From Leclercia sp. AS011 (GTDB lineage: Bacteria; Pseudomonadota; Gammaproteobacteria; Enterobacterales; Enterobacteriaceae), in assembly GCF_037152535.1 (NCBI RefSeq), contig NZ_JBBCMA010000001.1, forward strand, positions 1,612,001 through 1,676,000: a DNA stretch of 64,000 nucleotides. Reading direction: 5' to 3'. Positions 23,456 through 32,151 of this stretch are shown piece after piece; the first letter of the stretch is position 1, and every line of letters begins with the position of its first letter. Position numbers and translations under genes: made by a program. A model generated the notes under the pieces. The model searched no databases and was not told the origin of the DNA. It saw nothing but the letters and a program-made list of their open reading frames with translations.

Positions 23456-24227
23456 CCAGACTGGCGATATAGCGCGCCGGGGTCTGGCCCAGCCCCTTTT
23501 TGAACATGGTGATAAAGGCGGTGGTGGAGTCATAGCCCAGACTGTGGGCTACCTGCTGCACCGACTGGCCGCGGATCAGCCCCTGCAGGGCCAGAATCAG
23601 CTGGAGCTGATGCCGCCAACGGCGAAAGCTGAGCCCGGTTTCACTCACCACCAGCCGGGCAAGGTTGCGCTCGCTCATCGCAAAATGGTGCGCCCACTGG
23701 TGCAGCGTCTGCCATTCGGCAGGTGATTCCGCCATCGTCTCGCTCATCTGACGAATTTTGGGGTGCGAGGAGACCGGAAGCTGCAGCTGCTCCTCGGGCT
23801 GGCGGGGCAGTTCATCAAACAGCACCTCCACCAGCCGCCGGGTGGCAGGCTCCTGCTGGCGGGGGCTGCGCTCCGCCAGAGTCAGGATTAACTCCCGCAC
23901 CAGCGGAGAAATTTTTAGCGTGCAGCAGCGGTCCGGCAGCGTTACGGCCCCGGGCTCGATAAATAAAAAGCAGAGCCGGGCGCTGGGCGTGGCCTTATTG
24001 CTGTGTGGCAGCTGACCGGGGATCCAGACCGCAAACTGCGGCGGCACCATCCACATGGCATTCTCCACCTCACAGGTAATGGCCCCGTGCAGGGCCAGGA
24101 TCAGCTGTCCCTTGCGGTGCTGATGCCGGGCAATGTGCTGCTCGTCTGCCACCACGTTGACGTTAAACGCCACCGCGGCGTCGTGCTGGCTGTCGGGATC
24201 GTACCCTTCAAGACCGAGTCCAGGCAT
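23439..24227 (-). CDS. nimR: AraC-family regulator NimR
   Basis: AraC/XylS-type transcription regulator, in E. coli the repressor of the neighbouring exporter gene nimT. The 262-residue protein has an N-terminal cupin-like sensor ([14 protein letters not shown]...) and two C-terminal helix-turn-helix motifs, the first around [21 protein letters not shown] and the second ending in [20 protein letters not shown]. It is divergent from nimT across a 99-base region that should hold its operator. Name given by synteny and similarity. Confidence 0.87.
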   Translation of the reverse strand: MPGLGLEGYDPDSQHDAAVAFNVNVVADEQHIARHQHRKGQLILALHGAITCEVENAMWMVPPQFAVWIPGQLPHSNKATPSARLCFLFIEPGAVTLPDRCCTLKISPLVRELILTLAERSPRQQEPATRRLVEVLFDELPRQPEEQLQLPVSSHPKIRQMSETMAESPAEWQTLHQWAHHFAMSERNLARLVVSETGLSFRRWRHQLQLILALQGLIRGQSVQQVAHSLGYDSTTAFITMFKKGLGQTPARYIASLATTSR

Positions 24228-24326
24228 AATGTTGTCCGATATTAGCGATAATCTGTCATTTTAGCTTGATTTCAACCGGCCTGAAAATGCGTATCCTGTA
24301 GCCTCATTTCGAGGTAAGAGAGAATA

Positions 24327-25529
24327 ATGACCATAGCCCTTTCGACGACTGGCAAGCAGCGAGCGCTGCTGATTGCCGGGATCCTGCTGATTGCCACCTC
24401 GCTGCGGGTGACCTTTACCGGCGCAGCCCCGCTGCTGGATGCTATCCGCACGGATTATGCCCTGACAACCGCCCAGACCGGGCTGCTCACCACGCTCCCG
24501 CTGCTGGCTTTTGCGCTGATTTCGCCCCTGGCGGCCGGTCTGGCCCGCCGCATCGGGATGGAGCGCAGCCTGTTTATCGCCCTGCTGTTGATCATCGCCG
24601 GGATCGCCCTGCGCTCCCTCCCCTCAGCAGCGCTGCTGTTTGGCGGCACCGCGGTGATTGGCTGCGGCATTGCGCTCGGCAACGTGCTGCTGCCGGGGCT
24701 GATTAAGCGGGATTTCCCGGGTCAGGTGGCGAAACTGACCGGGGCATACTCCCTGACGATGGGGGCAGCCGCAGCGCTGGGTTCGGCGCTGGTGGTGCCC
24801 GTCGCCCTGAGCGGCGCAGGCTGGCACGGCGCGCTGTTGATGCTGATGGCGTTCCCGCTGCTGGCCCTGCTCCTGTGGCTGCCCCAGTGGCGTCAGCGCC
24901 CTGCCGGATCGCTCAGCGGCGCACGGGCGCTGCACAGCCGGGGCATCTGGCGCTCGGCGCTGGCCTGGCAGGTGACGCTGTTTTTGGGTATCAACTCGCT
25001 GATTTACTACGTGATTATCGGCTGGCTGCCGGCGATCCTGCAGAGCCACGGCTATAGCGAAACCGAAGCTGGCTCCCTGCACGGGCTGTTACAGCTGGCC
25101 ACCGCCGCGCCGGGCATCCTGGTGCCGCTGGTCCTGCTTAAGCTCAAGGACCAACGTGGTGTGGCCGGACTGGCAGCGATGATGTGTGCGGTGAGCACCG
25201 CGGGGCTGTGGTTTATGCCGGATCTGGCGGTAATGTGGACGCTGATTTTTGGCTTTGGATCCGGGGCCACGATGATCCTCGGTCTGACCTTTATTGGCCT
25301 GCGCGCCAGCTCGGCTCATCAGGCCGCGGCCCTTTCCGGGATGGCGCAGTCGGTGGGCTATCTGCTGGCCGCCTGTGGGCCGCCTCTGATGGGTAAAATC
25401 CATGATGCCAACGGTGACTGGCGGATCCCGTTGCTGGCCTGCGGGCTGGTATCAGTGGTGATGGCCTTCTGCGGGATACTGGCCGGGCGTGACCGGGAGA
25501 TCACGCCAGGCAAAGGCAGCACTCAGTAA
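24327..25529 (+). CDS. nimT: MFS transporter NimT (CynX/NimT family)
   Basis: Twelve-helix major facilitator exporter; the E. coli protein exports 2-nitroimidazole. The 400 residues carry the loop-2 motif AAGLARRIGMERS and hydrophobic segments through the full length. It is divergent from nimR, its likely regulator, and starts after GGTAAGAGAG. Its last bases overlap the end of the convergent amidotransferase-like gene. Confidence 0.9.
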   Translation: MTIALSTTGKQRALLIAGILLIATSLRVTFTGAAPLLDAIRTDYALTTAQTGLLTTLPLLAFALISPLAAGLARRIGMERSLFIALLLIIAGIALRSLPSAALLFGGTAVIGCGIALGNVLLPGLIKRDFPGQVAKLTGAYSLTMGAAAALGSALVVPVALSGAGWHGALLMLMAFPLLALLLWLPQWRQRPAGSLSGARALHSRGIWRSALAWQVTLFLGINSLIYYVIIGWLPAILQSHGYSETEAGSLHGLLQLATAAPGILVPLVLLKLKDQRGVAGLAAMMCAVSTAGLWFMPDLAVMWTLIFGFGSGATMILGLTFIGLRASSAHQAAALSGMAQSVGYLLAACGPPLMGKIHDANGDWRIPLLACGLVSVVMAFCGILAGRDREITPGKGSTQ

Positions 25530-26233
25530 TTCTGTGCTGCGCGAAGCAGAGCGTGCACCAGCGGGGCCGGGCGTCCCGCCAGGGCGGCGCGCTCATGCTG
25601 GAACAGCGTGGCGACAAAGAACGGGTGCGTGACCAGCTCTACGGCACGGATCTCACCCTGCGCGTCCCAGCCGGTGACGCGCATATCGCCCTTCTCCAGC
25701 GCCTGCGCGAACTCAGGCGAGACGCCGTAATTGCAGTGGTAACCCTCTTCGATCTCTTCCTGACCATAGGCTTTGGCAATCAGGGTGTTGGCGCGCAGTT
25801 CAATCGCGTCGCTGACCTCGACCAGCGAGCAGGTCAGCGGAGCAATCACCATCCGGCCTTCGGTATCCGTCTCGGCGTGGGCTGCATCCTGCCAGCCCAG
25901 AACGTGACGGGCATATTCAATCAGCGCATGCTGGAAGCCACCGCAGGTGCCAAGAAACGGCACGCTGTTTTCCCGGGCGTAGCGCGCGGCAATAAACGCG
26001 GCTTGTGCATTTTTATAGGGACTGGCCGGAACCAGCCAGATAGCGTCATAGCCGACCAGGTCTTCCGGGCTGGTTAATTCGGTCGTCGCCAGCCAGTCGT
26101 AGTCGGCCGTGATATCCAGCACCGCGGCGGCATCATCAATGGCCAGAGGGATCGCCTGGTGGGCCAGAACGTCAGGATTGTAGTCGCCGACCAGCGCAAT
26201 TCGGAGGGTATTTTTTACCGCAGAGAGTTCCAT
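25523..26233 (-). CDS. Class I glutamine amidotransferase domain, CTP synthase-like
   Basis: A stand-alone 236-residue protein resembling the glutaminase half of CTP synthase without the synthetase half. The nucleophile elbow is GTCGGFQHALIEY and a His-Glu pair follows in LFQHERAA, so the Cys-His-Glu triad of glutamine hydrolysis looks intact. It begins with RIALVGDYNPDVLAHQAI, a typical N-terminus of this subfamily. No partner synthetase is adjacent; it sits between nimT and yeaO, where E. coli K-12 has no such gene as I recall. Substrate unknown. Confidence 0.75.
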   Translation of the reverse strand: MELSAVKNTLRIALVGDYNPDVLAHQAIPLAIDDAAAVLDITADYDWLATTELTSPEDLVGYDAIWLVPASPYKNAQAAFIAARYARENSVPFLGTCGGFQHALIEYARHVLGWQDAAHAETDTEGRMVIAPLTCSLVEVSDAIELRANTLIAKAYGQEEIEEGYHCNYGVSPEFAQALEKGDMRVTGWDAQGEIRAVELVTHPFFVATLFQHERAALAGRPAPLVHALLRAAQNY

Positions 26234-26380
26234 AGAGTGATCCTTATGCCAGACAAATATCAGATAACATAAGGCGCGTCAGACTACCGATCTTTCGTTG
26301 ATATCACAACACCTTAAAATACGTGGGTGGAATGTGGTAGCGTTGAAGCGTTTTGTCGTGACGGGGAAAGGAGCAAAGCG

Positions 26381-26725
26381 ATGATCCAGTGCAAACGACT
26401 GTATGACGAGGCCAGTAAAGAGGATGGCTACCGGATCCTGGTGGACCGGCTCTGGCCGCGGGGGATGAAAAAGGAGGCGTTAGCCTGCGACGAGTGGTGC
26501 AAAACCCTGACCCCGTCCAGCGACCTGCGTAAGGCATTTCACAGCGAAACGATCGACTTCGCCAGCTTTAGCGAGGCCTATCGCCAGGAGCTGGCTCAGC
26601 ATCAGGACGAGGGGCTGCGGATTGCCCGTCTGGCGGACAAGCAGACCGTGACGCTGCTGTATGGTGCAAAGGACCGGGAGCAGAATCACGCTCTGGTATT
26701 AGCCGACTGGCTGCGCCAGCTTTAA
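26381..26725 (+). CDS. yeaO: DUF488 family protein YeaO
   Basis: A 114-residue cytoplasmic protein of the DUF488 family with the conserved YRILVDRLWPRGMKKE motif and HALVLADWLRQL ending. Function unknown. The ATG at 26381 follows AAAGGAG and matches the E. coli start MxIQCKR; an upstream in-frame start at 26327 has no support. It converges with the next gene, whose end lies one base away. Confidence 0.93.
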   Translation: MIQCKRLYDEASKEDGYRILVDRLWPRGMKKEALACDEWCKTLTPSSDLRKAFHSETIDFASFSEAYRQELAQHQDEGLRIARLADKQTVTLLYGAKDREQNHALVLADWLRQL

Positions 26726-26726
26726 A

Positions 26727-27032
26727 TCAATCCAGCATCAGGGCGTCGAGAATTTCCGGTGCCTGTTCAGGCGTAAGCGGCATCAGGTGTTCCGGGCGTA
26801 TAAACGCAAAGCCGTGCTGGCTGTCTACCGAAAACACATCGCCGGTCACCAGCCACAGGGCGCGCTCGGCCCCTGGCGGCAGCTCTGTCATCACCCCGTT
26901 GACCGGATTCAGGAAACGCTCTCCCGGTTGACAGAGGCTGAATAACTCAACGGATTTGCCGATATTGCGACGGCCTGCTGGCGTGCGGGCACCGATAATC
27001 ATCGCCAGGCTGCCCGGATTTAACTGAAACAT
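26727..27032 (-). CDS. Hypothetical 101-residue protein
   Basis: I do not recognise this protein. It starts MFQLNPGSLAMIIGARTPAG and looks like a small soluble beta-rich domain, with RNIGKSVELFSLCQPGERF and repeated short hydrophobic strands ending in FIRPEHLMPL. It has no membrane segment or signal peptide. The frame is intact, the start follows a weak GAGG-like site, and it converges with yeaO with no gap, both signs of a real gene. Confidence 0.6.
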   Translation of the reverse strand: MFQLNPGSLAMIIGARTPAGRRNIGKSVELFSLCQPGERFLNPVNGVMTELPPGAERALWLVTGDVFSVDSQHGFAFIRPEHLMPLTPEQAPEILDALMLD

Positions 27033-27180
27033 ACTTCCTCGTAATTGGCTGCTGAATGCATAGGAATATTCTTAGTGCAGAGTGTATATCAGCCAACGGA
27101 GCCTGTCACCAGGGGGAAAGTGGTATCCTTTCTCCATGATTTCTTCATTATGACGACATCTTTCATTGCTAGAGTAGCGC

Positions 27181-27256
27181 TGTTCTCACATTGACCAGAG
27201 AACATCATTCCGTAATCAAGATGTCTTTTCCCCGGCCCGTGCCGGGGATTTTTTTA
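27181..27256 (+). ncRNA. Candidate small RNA upstream of dgcP
   Basis: An extended -10 (TGCTAGAGT at 27167-27175) is followed about six bases later by a 76-base segment with a 5' hairpin (TGTTCTC/GAGAACA), a single-stranded middle, and a strong terminator (CCCCGGC/GCCGGGG, then seven T). This is the layout of an Hfq-dependent small RNA. No open reading frame of note is inside. It lies in the 354-base gap before dgcP and ends 130 bases ahead of that gene. I cannot match it to a named RNA. Confidence 0.5.
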
Positions 27257-27386
27257 CCCGCCAGAATTTGCTGTTCCTCGCCAGAATATATGAAATGTTG
27301 CAAATTCGTGTTCTACTACCCGCAGTCGAATCTTTCAGCAAAACAGTCAGGTACAGAGGTCATCTGTAGGGGAGTTGAGCAGCGTC

Positions 27387-28415
27387 ATGTCGGATATTAT
27401 TCTTGCCCGTGTTTCAGAAACGCTCAGCACTGAGCAATCGTTAGAGAGCCTGGTGCGTCAGCTGCTCGAAATGCTTGAAGTGGTCACCGACATGGAGTCG
27501 ACCTACCTCACCAAAGTCGATATTAATGCCCGCCTGCAGCACATTCTGTACGCCCGAAACAGCCAACAGATGCAGATCCCGGAAGGTCTCAGCGTGCCCT
27601 GGGGCGAGACGCTGTGTAAACGCGCGATCGATTCCGACTGCTTTTACAGTGATAACGTGCCTCAACGCTGGGCAGATTGCGACGCGGCAAAAGCGCTGGG
27701 CATCACCACCTACATGAGCATTCCCATTCATCTGACGGATGGTTCCCTCTACGGTACCCTCTGCGCCGCCAGTTCCAGCAAACACCAACTGAGCGAGCGC
27801 GGCGAGCACGTCTTCAGGCTCTTCGCCGGGCTTATCGCCCAGTACATCGAGAAAGAGTCGCTGGTCAGGCAGTTGCGCGAAGCCAACGCCGCCCTGATTG
27901 CATACTCTTATACCGATGCCCTGACCGGCCTGCCGAACCGCCGCGCCATCTTCGAGAATCTCACCACCCTCTTCTCGCTGGCACGCCATCTGAAGCGCAA
28001 CGCCATTATTGCCTACATTGACCTGGATGATTTTAAGCTGATTAACGATCGCTTTGGTCATGAGGCGGGCGATCGTTTTCTGATTGAGGTGGGCAAACGC
28101 CTGAACGACGGACGCGGCGATGAAGAGATTGTCGGCCGGCTCGGCGGGGACGAATTTCTGGTCGCCTGCCTTTGCCAGGATCGGGAGAGCGGCGAGCAAA
28201 CGCCTTTAACCCTGGTAAAAACGCAGCTGAGCGCGCAGATTGCCGGTGAGTACTGGCTGGGCGATGTGCATCTGGTCTATCCGGGCGCCAGTCTGGGCGT
28301 GATTGAGGTGGACCCTGCCAAAATCGATGCCGACAGCGCGCTAAAGGCAGCCGATGCCGCTATGTACAGAGAGAAAAAAGGCAAATTCAAAACGCCCTTT
28401 CTCAATATCGATTAA
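27387..28415 (+). CDS. dgcP: Diguanylate cyclase DgcP (YeaP)
   Basis: Makes cyclic di-GMP from two GTP; in E. coli it promotes biofilm formation. An N-terminal GAF domain (about residues 10-165, with the CKRAIDSDCFYSDN region) is joined to a C-terminal GGDEF domain. The active-site motif RLGGDEF and the preceding TDALTGLPNRRA signature are intact, so it should be active. The ATG at 27387 matches the E. coli start and gives 342 residues. yoaK-yoaJ follow. Confidence 0.95.
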   Translation: MSDIILARVSETLSTEQSLESLVRQLLEMLEVVTDMESTYLTKVDINARLQHILYARNSQQMQIPEGLSVPWGETLCKRAIDSDCFYSDNVPQRWADCDAAKALGITTYMSIPIHLTDGSLYGTLCAASSSKHQLSERGEHVFRLFAGLIAQYIEKESLVRQLREANAALIAYSYTDALTGLPNRRAIFENLTTLFSLARHLKRNAIIAYIDLDDFKLINDRFGHEAGDRFLIEVGKRLNDGRGDEEIVGRLGGDEFLVACLCQDRESGEQTPLTLVKTQLSAQIAGEYWLGDVHLVYPGASLGVIEVDPAKIDADSALKAADAAMYREKKGKFKTPFLNID

Positions 28416-28459
28416 CCCCGTACACTCAACGGGTTTTTGCATTCAGGACAGGTGGTAGC

Positions 28460-28558
28460 ATGCGGCTTGGTATTCTGTTCCCGATCGTGATTTTTATCAC
28501 GGCGGTCATCTTTTTAACGTGGTTTTTTGTCGGCGGTTACGCTGCGCCCGGGGGATAA
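28460..28558 (+). CDS. yoaK: Small membrane protein YoaK
   Basis: A 32-residue single-pass membrane peptide beginning MRLGILFPIVIFITAVIF and ending GGYAAPGG, nearly identical to E. coli YoaK. It starts after GGTGG, 44 bases behind dgcP. Its stop is immediately followed by the yoaJ start. Confidence 0.9.
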   Translation: MRLGILFPIVIFITAVIFLTWFFVGGYAAPGG

Positions 28559-28633
28559 GTGAGAAAAACAACCATAATTATGCTGATTGTCGCCATCGCG
28601 GCCGTTGCCGGTAGCCAACTGGGCTGGTGGTAA
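28559..28633 (+). CDS. yoaJ: Small membrane protein YoaJ
   Basis: A 24-residue hydrophobic peptide starting with GTG directly after the yoaK stop (MRKTTIIMLIVAIAA, ending QLGWW), matching E. coli YoaJ. The zero-base spacing implies translational coupling to yoaK. Confidence 0.88.
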   Translation: MRKTTIIMLIVAIAAVAGSQLGWW

Positions 28634-28640
28634 CGAATGC

Positions 28641-28670
28641 AAAAAGACCGCCACTGTGGGCGGTCTTTTT
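28641..28670. terminator. Terminator between yoaJ and yeaQ
   Basis: AAAAAGACCGCC / GGCGGTCTTTTT stem, with T-runs in both directions, serving the convergent yoaJ and yeaQ. Confidence 0.88.
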
Positions 28671-28685
28671 GTCTGAAGCGTCGGT

Positions 28686-28934
28686 TTAGCTTCTGACTTT
28701 ACGGTAGATAAACAGCACCACCAGGGCACCGATTACGGCGACCATAAAGCTGCCGAAGTTGAAGCCATCCACTCTGCCGAAACCGAAGAGGGTACTGATC
28801 CAGCCGCCGACTACGGCACCGATGATCCCCAGTATGACCGTAACGATGAATCCACCGCCATCTTTGCCCGGCATGATCCACTTAGCCAGAATACCCGCGA
28901 TAAGCCCAAAGATAATCCAGGATATGATTCCCAT
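28686..28934 (-). CDS. yeaQ: GlsB/YeaQ/YmgE family membrane protein YeaQ
   Basis: An 82-residue, three-helix inner-membrane protein of the transglycosylase-associated family, function uncertain. It begins MGIISWIIFGLIAGILAKW and is glycine-rich, as in the family. The start follows GAGAGGAAAG. In E. coli expression is stress-linked. It faces a small-RNA gene across a 180-base spacer. Confidence 0.93.
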   Translation of the reverse strand: MGIISWIIFGLIAGILAKWIMPGKDGGGFIVTVILGIIGAVVGGWISTLFGFGRVDGFNFGSFMVAVIGALVVLFIYRKVRS

Positions 28935-29082
28935 AACTGCTTTCCTCTCTGTATGGTTTTTGTCGTTAAATCAAATACACACAAAGCTTAGCACAAGATT
29001 CAGAATTGCAAGTTTGTGATAGCCATCACGAGGGAAATTTAAGAAAAAAGCGAGAAATGGTGGTTCCGCACAAAAATTGGGG

Positions 29083-29115
29083 TTGTAATCGTTAATGAGA
29101 AATATTATCTTTCTC
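29083..29115 (+). promoter_or_regulatory. Fur-type operator and promoter of the RyhB paralogue
   Basis: TTGTAA (29083) and TATCTT (29106), spaced by 17 bases, are overlapped by the palindrome TGAGAAA-N7-TTTCTCA (29095-29115), which resembles a Fur box. Iron-replete Fur would cover the promoter. Confidence 0.65.
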
Positions 29116-29117
29116 AA

Positions 29118-29211
29118 TACTGAATAGTTGAGCAAAACACTCAGGTATTCAGTACGACATTGCTCACATTGCTTCCAGTATTTCTTGCCCACGTTTCGTG
29201 GGCTTTTTTTT
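29118..29211 (+). ncRNA. RyhB-2 (RfrB-like) iron-responsive small RNA
   Basis: Iron-sparing small RNA that base-pairs with mRNAs of iron-using proteins via Hfq. The core CGACATTGCTCACATTGCTT, extended by CCAGTATT, is identical to the conserved core of E. coli RyhB. A 9-base-pair 5' hairpin (TACTGAATA/TATTCAGTA) precedes it, and a terminator (GCCCACG/CGTGGGC then eight T) follows, giving about 94 bases. Location beside yeaQ agrees with Salmonella RyhB-2, so this is the paralogue rather than ryhB-1. A Fur-type operator lies at the promoter. Exact 5' end is inferred. Confidence 0.88.
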
Positions 29212-29297
29212 GCCCATCATGTTGTGATTTGACGTTCTGGATTTTGCTATTACGCTTATTAACACAATTCCAGTACAGCCATAATGGTATTGATAAC

Positions 29298-29390
29298 ATG
29301 AATGTTTCTAGTCGATTCGTGATCTGTATTAATCTTGTTTGTGCCAGTTCGTTGTTGATGCTTCTTTCTGACAAATTCAACTGGTTTTAA
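29298..29390 (+). CDS. Possible 30-residue membrane peptide
   Basis: An open frame starting MNVSSRFVICINLVCASSLL and ending in KFNWF, with one hydrophobic segment. It lies 87 bases behind the RyhB-2 terminator and just before a GC-rich hairpin (CCCGGC/GCCGGG then TTCTTCT, about 29404-29425). The ribosome-binding site is weak. The length and composition resemble enterobacterial small membrane proteins, but I cannot name it. Confidence 0.45.
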   Translation: MNVSSRFVICINLVCASSLLMLLSDKFNWF

Positions 29391-29477
29391 TGTGGGCAGG
29401 CCCGGCATCTCGCCGGGTTCTTCTACTCAATCATCCCCTTCGTTCAAAAAACCGGCGCGGCGAATTTCCTCCCGGAT

Positions 29478-29535
29478 CCCCATAAAAAAACGAGAGCGCT
29501 CAGGCTCCCGTTCATGTCTGACCCGCAGACCGGAT
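29478..29535 (-). terminator. Terminator resembling the icd terminator
   Basis: On the minus strand, ACGGGAGCC-TGAGC-GCTCTCGT and a run of seven T. The 30 bases before it (TGATCCGG..CGGGT..ATGA) resemble the bases between the icd stop and its terminator at 32152-32204, suggesting a diverged copy of the icd 3' flank. Confidence 0.6.
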
Positions 29536-29554
29536 CACAGGGTTTAGATTATCC

Positions 29555-29716
29555 TCAACTATTCGGTGGAGATAATTCAGATGCGGTTCGCAGAACAGTA
29601 TTCCCTGTCTGGTGATGTTCCGGTTCACACCAGGCATTCATTAACTGCCTCAAAACGTAGATAAGCCCCGACACAATCAGAAGCGCGGATAAGGCTGTTA
29701 ACAAAGCAATAATCAT
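29555..29716 (-). CDS. Small predicted membrane protein
   Basis: A 53-residue protein starting MIIALLTALSALLIVSGLIY, with one or two membrane segments and a polar tail ending ASELSPPNS. The ATG at 29716 is chosen because GGAG lies six bases upstream; the frame continues upstream to 29779. No family recognised. It lies between the icd-like terminator and the MFS gene, within the lower-G+C segment. Confidence 0.45.
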   Translation of the reverse strand: MIIALLTALSALLIVSGLIYVLRQLMNAWCEPEHHQTGNTVLRTASELSPPNS

Positions 29717-29768
29717 AAGAAACTCCATGTTCTCAGGTTTGTTTCTGGAAAATCTTAGAACATATTCT

Positions 29769-31067
29769 TCATTTGTCATCTGCCCGCGTGAATTTTCTCA
29801 AACAGACTGTCTGTTCTTTTGGGTCGAGTGTCCGCTCTGTGCTCAAACGAGCGTTATGCTCATCAGTGAAGCGAGGGCCAGACTGCAAACTACGTTTCGC
29901 CAGTTTCTTCTGCAGAAGGATAACGATTACAGGGAATCCGCAGGCAGAGATTGCACATACTGCCAGCAACGTGTTCACATTTTGTGAGCGCATGCCATGG
30001 TTAGGAAACAGATAAGAGGACAGGAAAAAGGCGACGGTTGTAATCAGATACATAATGGCTGTCTGTAATGAAGCGAACCCAGCCCGTTGCCTGTCATCAG
30101 GAAATTGAATCGTAACCGCCGCAGATGAAACCAGCCGACTGTAAGAGGCCCCAAGAAATAAAGTCATAAATAAAGCCGCATGCTGATAGCCGAGGGCGGG
30201 TATCAACAAACTCAGTATAAAGACCAGAGTTGAACCTGTAGCCAATATCAAAGCAGAAACACGCGTGGTTAATACGCCGGTCATTTTTGTCGACAGATAA
30301 CCCGCCACACCCCCGCCGAAGAACAGCCAGGGCAACAAGTCTTGTGAAGCACTCATCCACTGGGTCATTAATGGCACCAGAACAGGAACGATCAGCATTG
30401 GGCTAAACTGCACAAGGGCATTACTGGAGGCGAACAGTACCGTATCCACATTGATAGACTGCATGCGGACGGGACCTGAAGAGGCTGGGGCCTGGGGGAT
30501 GATGTAGATAATAAGAGGCAATGCCAACAAACAAAGCGCACTAATTAACCACAAAGCGACATACCAACCATAATGTGTACACAAAAATAACAGGGTGGGC
30601 ATGCCTACAATACTTACCATCGAAAATGACGCAATCACCGTCGCCAGCATTTTCCCGCGTAAGTTAGCCGGTGCGTTATTTATTAATATACTTGTGCCTA
30701 CCCCCATTGTCGTACCGCCCATTAACCCTGCACAGAATCGTAGTATTAGTAGAAGACCAAAACTGGTGATGAAGGTTGTTAAAACTGTCACCAGGCCTAA
30801 TAAAGCCATATTAACGATTAAAAAACGTTTCTTATTGAAACGCTCAATCCAGTAAAAGGCGATAATTCCTGAAATAACAGCAGCAGCTGTGTACATCCCG
30901 GATACGTAGCCTGCGTATGAGACGGGAACCGCAAAATCTGCAGCCATAAAAGCAAAAACAGGGTTGAAAACCATATATTCCAGCGCATTAGTGAACTGGA
31001 TAAAAGCCATTACCAGGGCTAAACGCATAAGGGCTTTATCATTAAATGTTTGTGGTACTGATGTCAT
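29769..31067 (-). CDS. MFS transporter, AraJ/NepI-type
   Basis: A 432-residue major facilitator with about twelve membrane segments, beginning TFNDKALMRLALVMAF, and the loop ERFNKKRFLIVNM equivalent to the family motif. The closest general type is the drug/sugar exporter group around AraJ; substrate unknown. It diverges from a LysR regulator gene across about 100 bases, the usual arrangement for a regulated exporter. The sequence is richer in A+T than the chromosome to the left, suggesting acquisition. Confidence 0.82.
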   Translation of the reverse strand: MTSVPQTFNDKALMRLALVMAFIQFTNALEYMVFNPVFAFMAADFAVPVSYAGYVSGMYTAAAVISGIIAFYWIERFNKKRFLIVNMALLGLVTVLTTFITSFGLLLILRFCAGLMGGTTMGVGTSILINNAPANLRGKMLATVIASFSMVSIVGMPTLLFLCTHYGWYVALWLISALCLLALPLIIYIIPQAPASSGPVRMQSINVDTVLFASSNALVQFSPMLIVPVLVPLMTQWMSASQDLLPWLFFGGGVAGYLSTKMTGVLTTRVSALILATGSTLVFILSLLIPALGYQHAALFMTLFLGASYSRLVSSAAVTIQFPDDRQRAGFASLQTAIMYLITTVAFFLSSYLFPNHGMRSQNVNTLLAVCAISACGFPVIVILLQKKLAKRSLQSGPRFTDEHNARLSTERTLDPKEQTVCLRKFTRADDK

Positions 31068-31170
31068 AGCAAGCAACCTGAAGATGATAGATGCCTCAGC
31101 TTAACCGCTATCATTAGTGTTTATAACATGGTAAAAATGGCACTCATTATTATCATATATGGGATAATCA

Positions 31171-32085
31171 ATGCGTCCGGCGTTAGATTTTAATACCCTC
31201 AAGGTTTTCATTGCTGTGGTTGAAAGAGAAAGCTTTGTTAAGGCCTCGAAAATCCTTGAAATGCCCACATCAAATGTGAGCCGTTGTATTGCTCAGCTAG
31301 AAGAAAAATTGAATCTTCAGCTTATTGAGCGCAGCACCCGACATATGAAACTCACCCAGTCGGGGCATCTACTCTATACCCGAGCTAAACCCTTACTGGA
31401 GGCGCTTGAGCAAACCGAGACAGAATTAACCTTGCGGCAAATGCAACTCAAGGGCCCATTGCGTATTTGCATTCCGAACGAAATAGGTCCTGCGCTGCTG
31501 GGCTCTGTTATTGCCGATTTCGCCTGTCAGCACCCTGATGTGGAAATCAGCTGTATCACCAATTTATCGGGATTTGAATCTCTACGAGATGACCTGGATT
31601 TAGCCATCATCATTACCCGTGGCCAGATGGATGACAGCGACTACATAGCCCGTCATCTGGCGACAATCCCTTGCACCATTGTTGCAGCACCCTCCGTCAT
31701 TCAGCGTTATGGCCGGCCTACGCATATCCAGCAGTTTGAAGAATTACCCTGTATTACCACCGTAAGTGCACTGAAAGGAGCGCCCTGGCAGTTTGCCAAT
31801 AAAAAAGGGGAATTCGAGACCATTAAGGTGAAAGGTCATTATCGGGTAAACAGCGGAGAGATGGCAGGAAGAGCGGCAATAGCAGGTGTCGGTTTTGCCA
31901 TTCTTTCCAGACAAGCCTGCCAGCCTTTCATTAATGATGGGCGTTTAGTCGAAGTTGAGTTTGAACAAACGGCAGCCCCACTGCAATTGTTTGCAATTTA
32001 TTCAGACCGGCGTTACTTACCCGCTAAAACCAGAGCGCTGATTGATTTCATGCATCAGGAATTGAGCAATAGAGCCACGCCCTGA
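31171..32085 (+). CDS. LysR-family transcription regulator
   Basis: A 304-residue LysR-type regulator. The N-terminal winged helix is clear (DFNTLKVFIAVVERESF, then SNVSRCIAQLEEKLNLQL), followed by a periplasmic-binding-like effector domain from about residue 90. It likely controls the divergent MFS exporter gene and itself. Effector unknown. Base composition matches the MFS gene, not the upstream chromosome. Confidence 0.88.
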   Translation: MRPALDFNTLKVFIAVVERESFVKASKILEMPTSNVSRCIAQLEEKLNLQLIERSTRHMKLTQSGHLLYTRAKPLLEALEQTETELTLRQMQLKGPLRICIPNEIGPALLGSVIADFACQHPDVEISCITNLSGFESLRDDLDLAIIITRGQMDDSDYIARHLATIPCTIVAAPSVIQRYGRPTHIQQFEELPCITTVSALKGAPWQFANKKGEFETIKVKGHYRVNSGEMAGRAAIAGVGFAILSRQACQPFINDGRLVEVEFEQTAAPLQLFAIYSDRRYLPAKTRALIDFMHQELSNRATP

Positions 32086-32151
32086 CGTTAATTTGTTACA
32101 GCCTTATCGTCCATAAACTGTCTTAGTTTTGCTAACCGTTCAAATCCTGAT

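Noticed and set aside
28935..29082. A coding gene between yeaQ and the RyhB paralogue
   Set aside because: Only short frames without ribosome sites; the interval is a promoter region.
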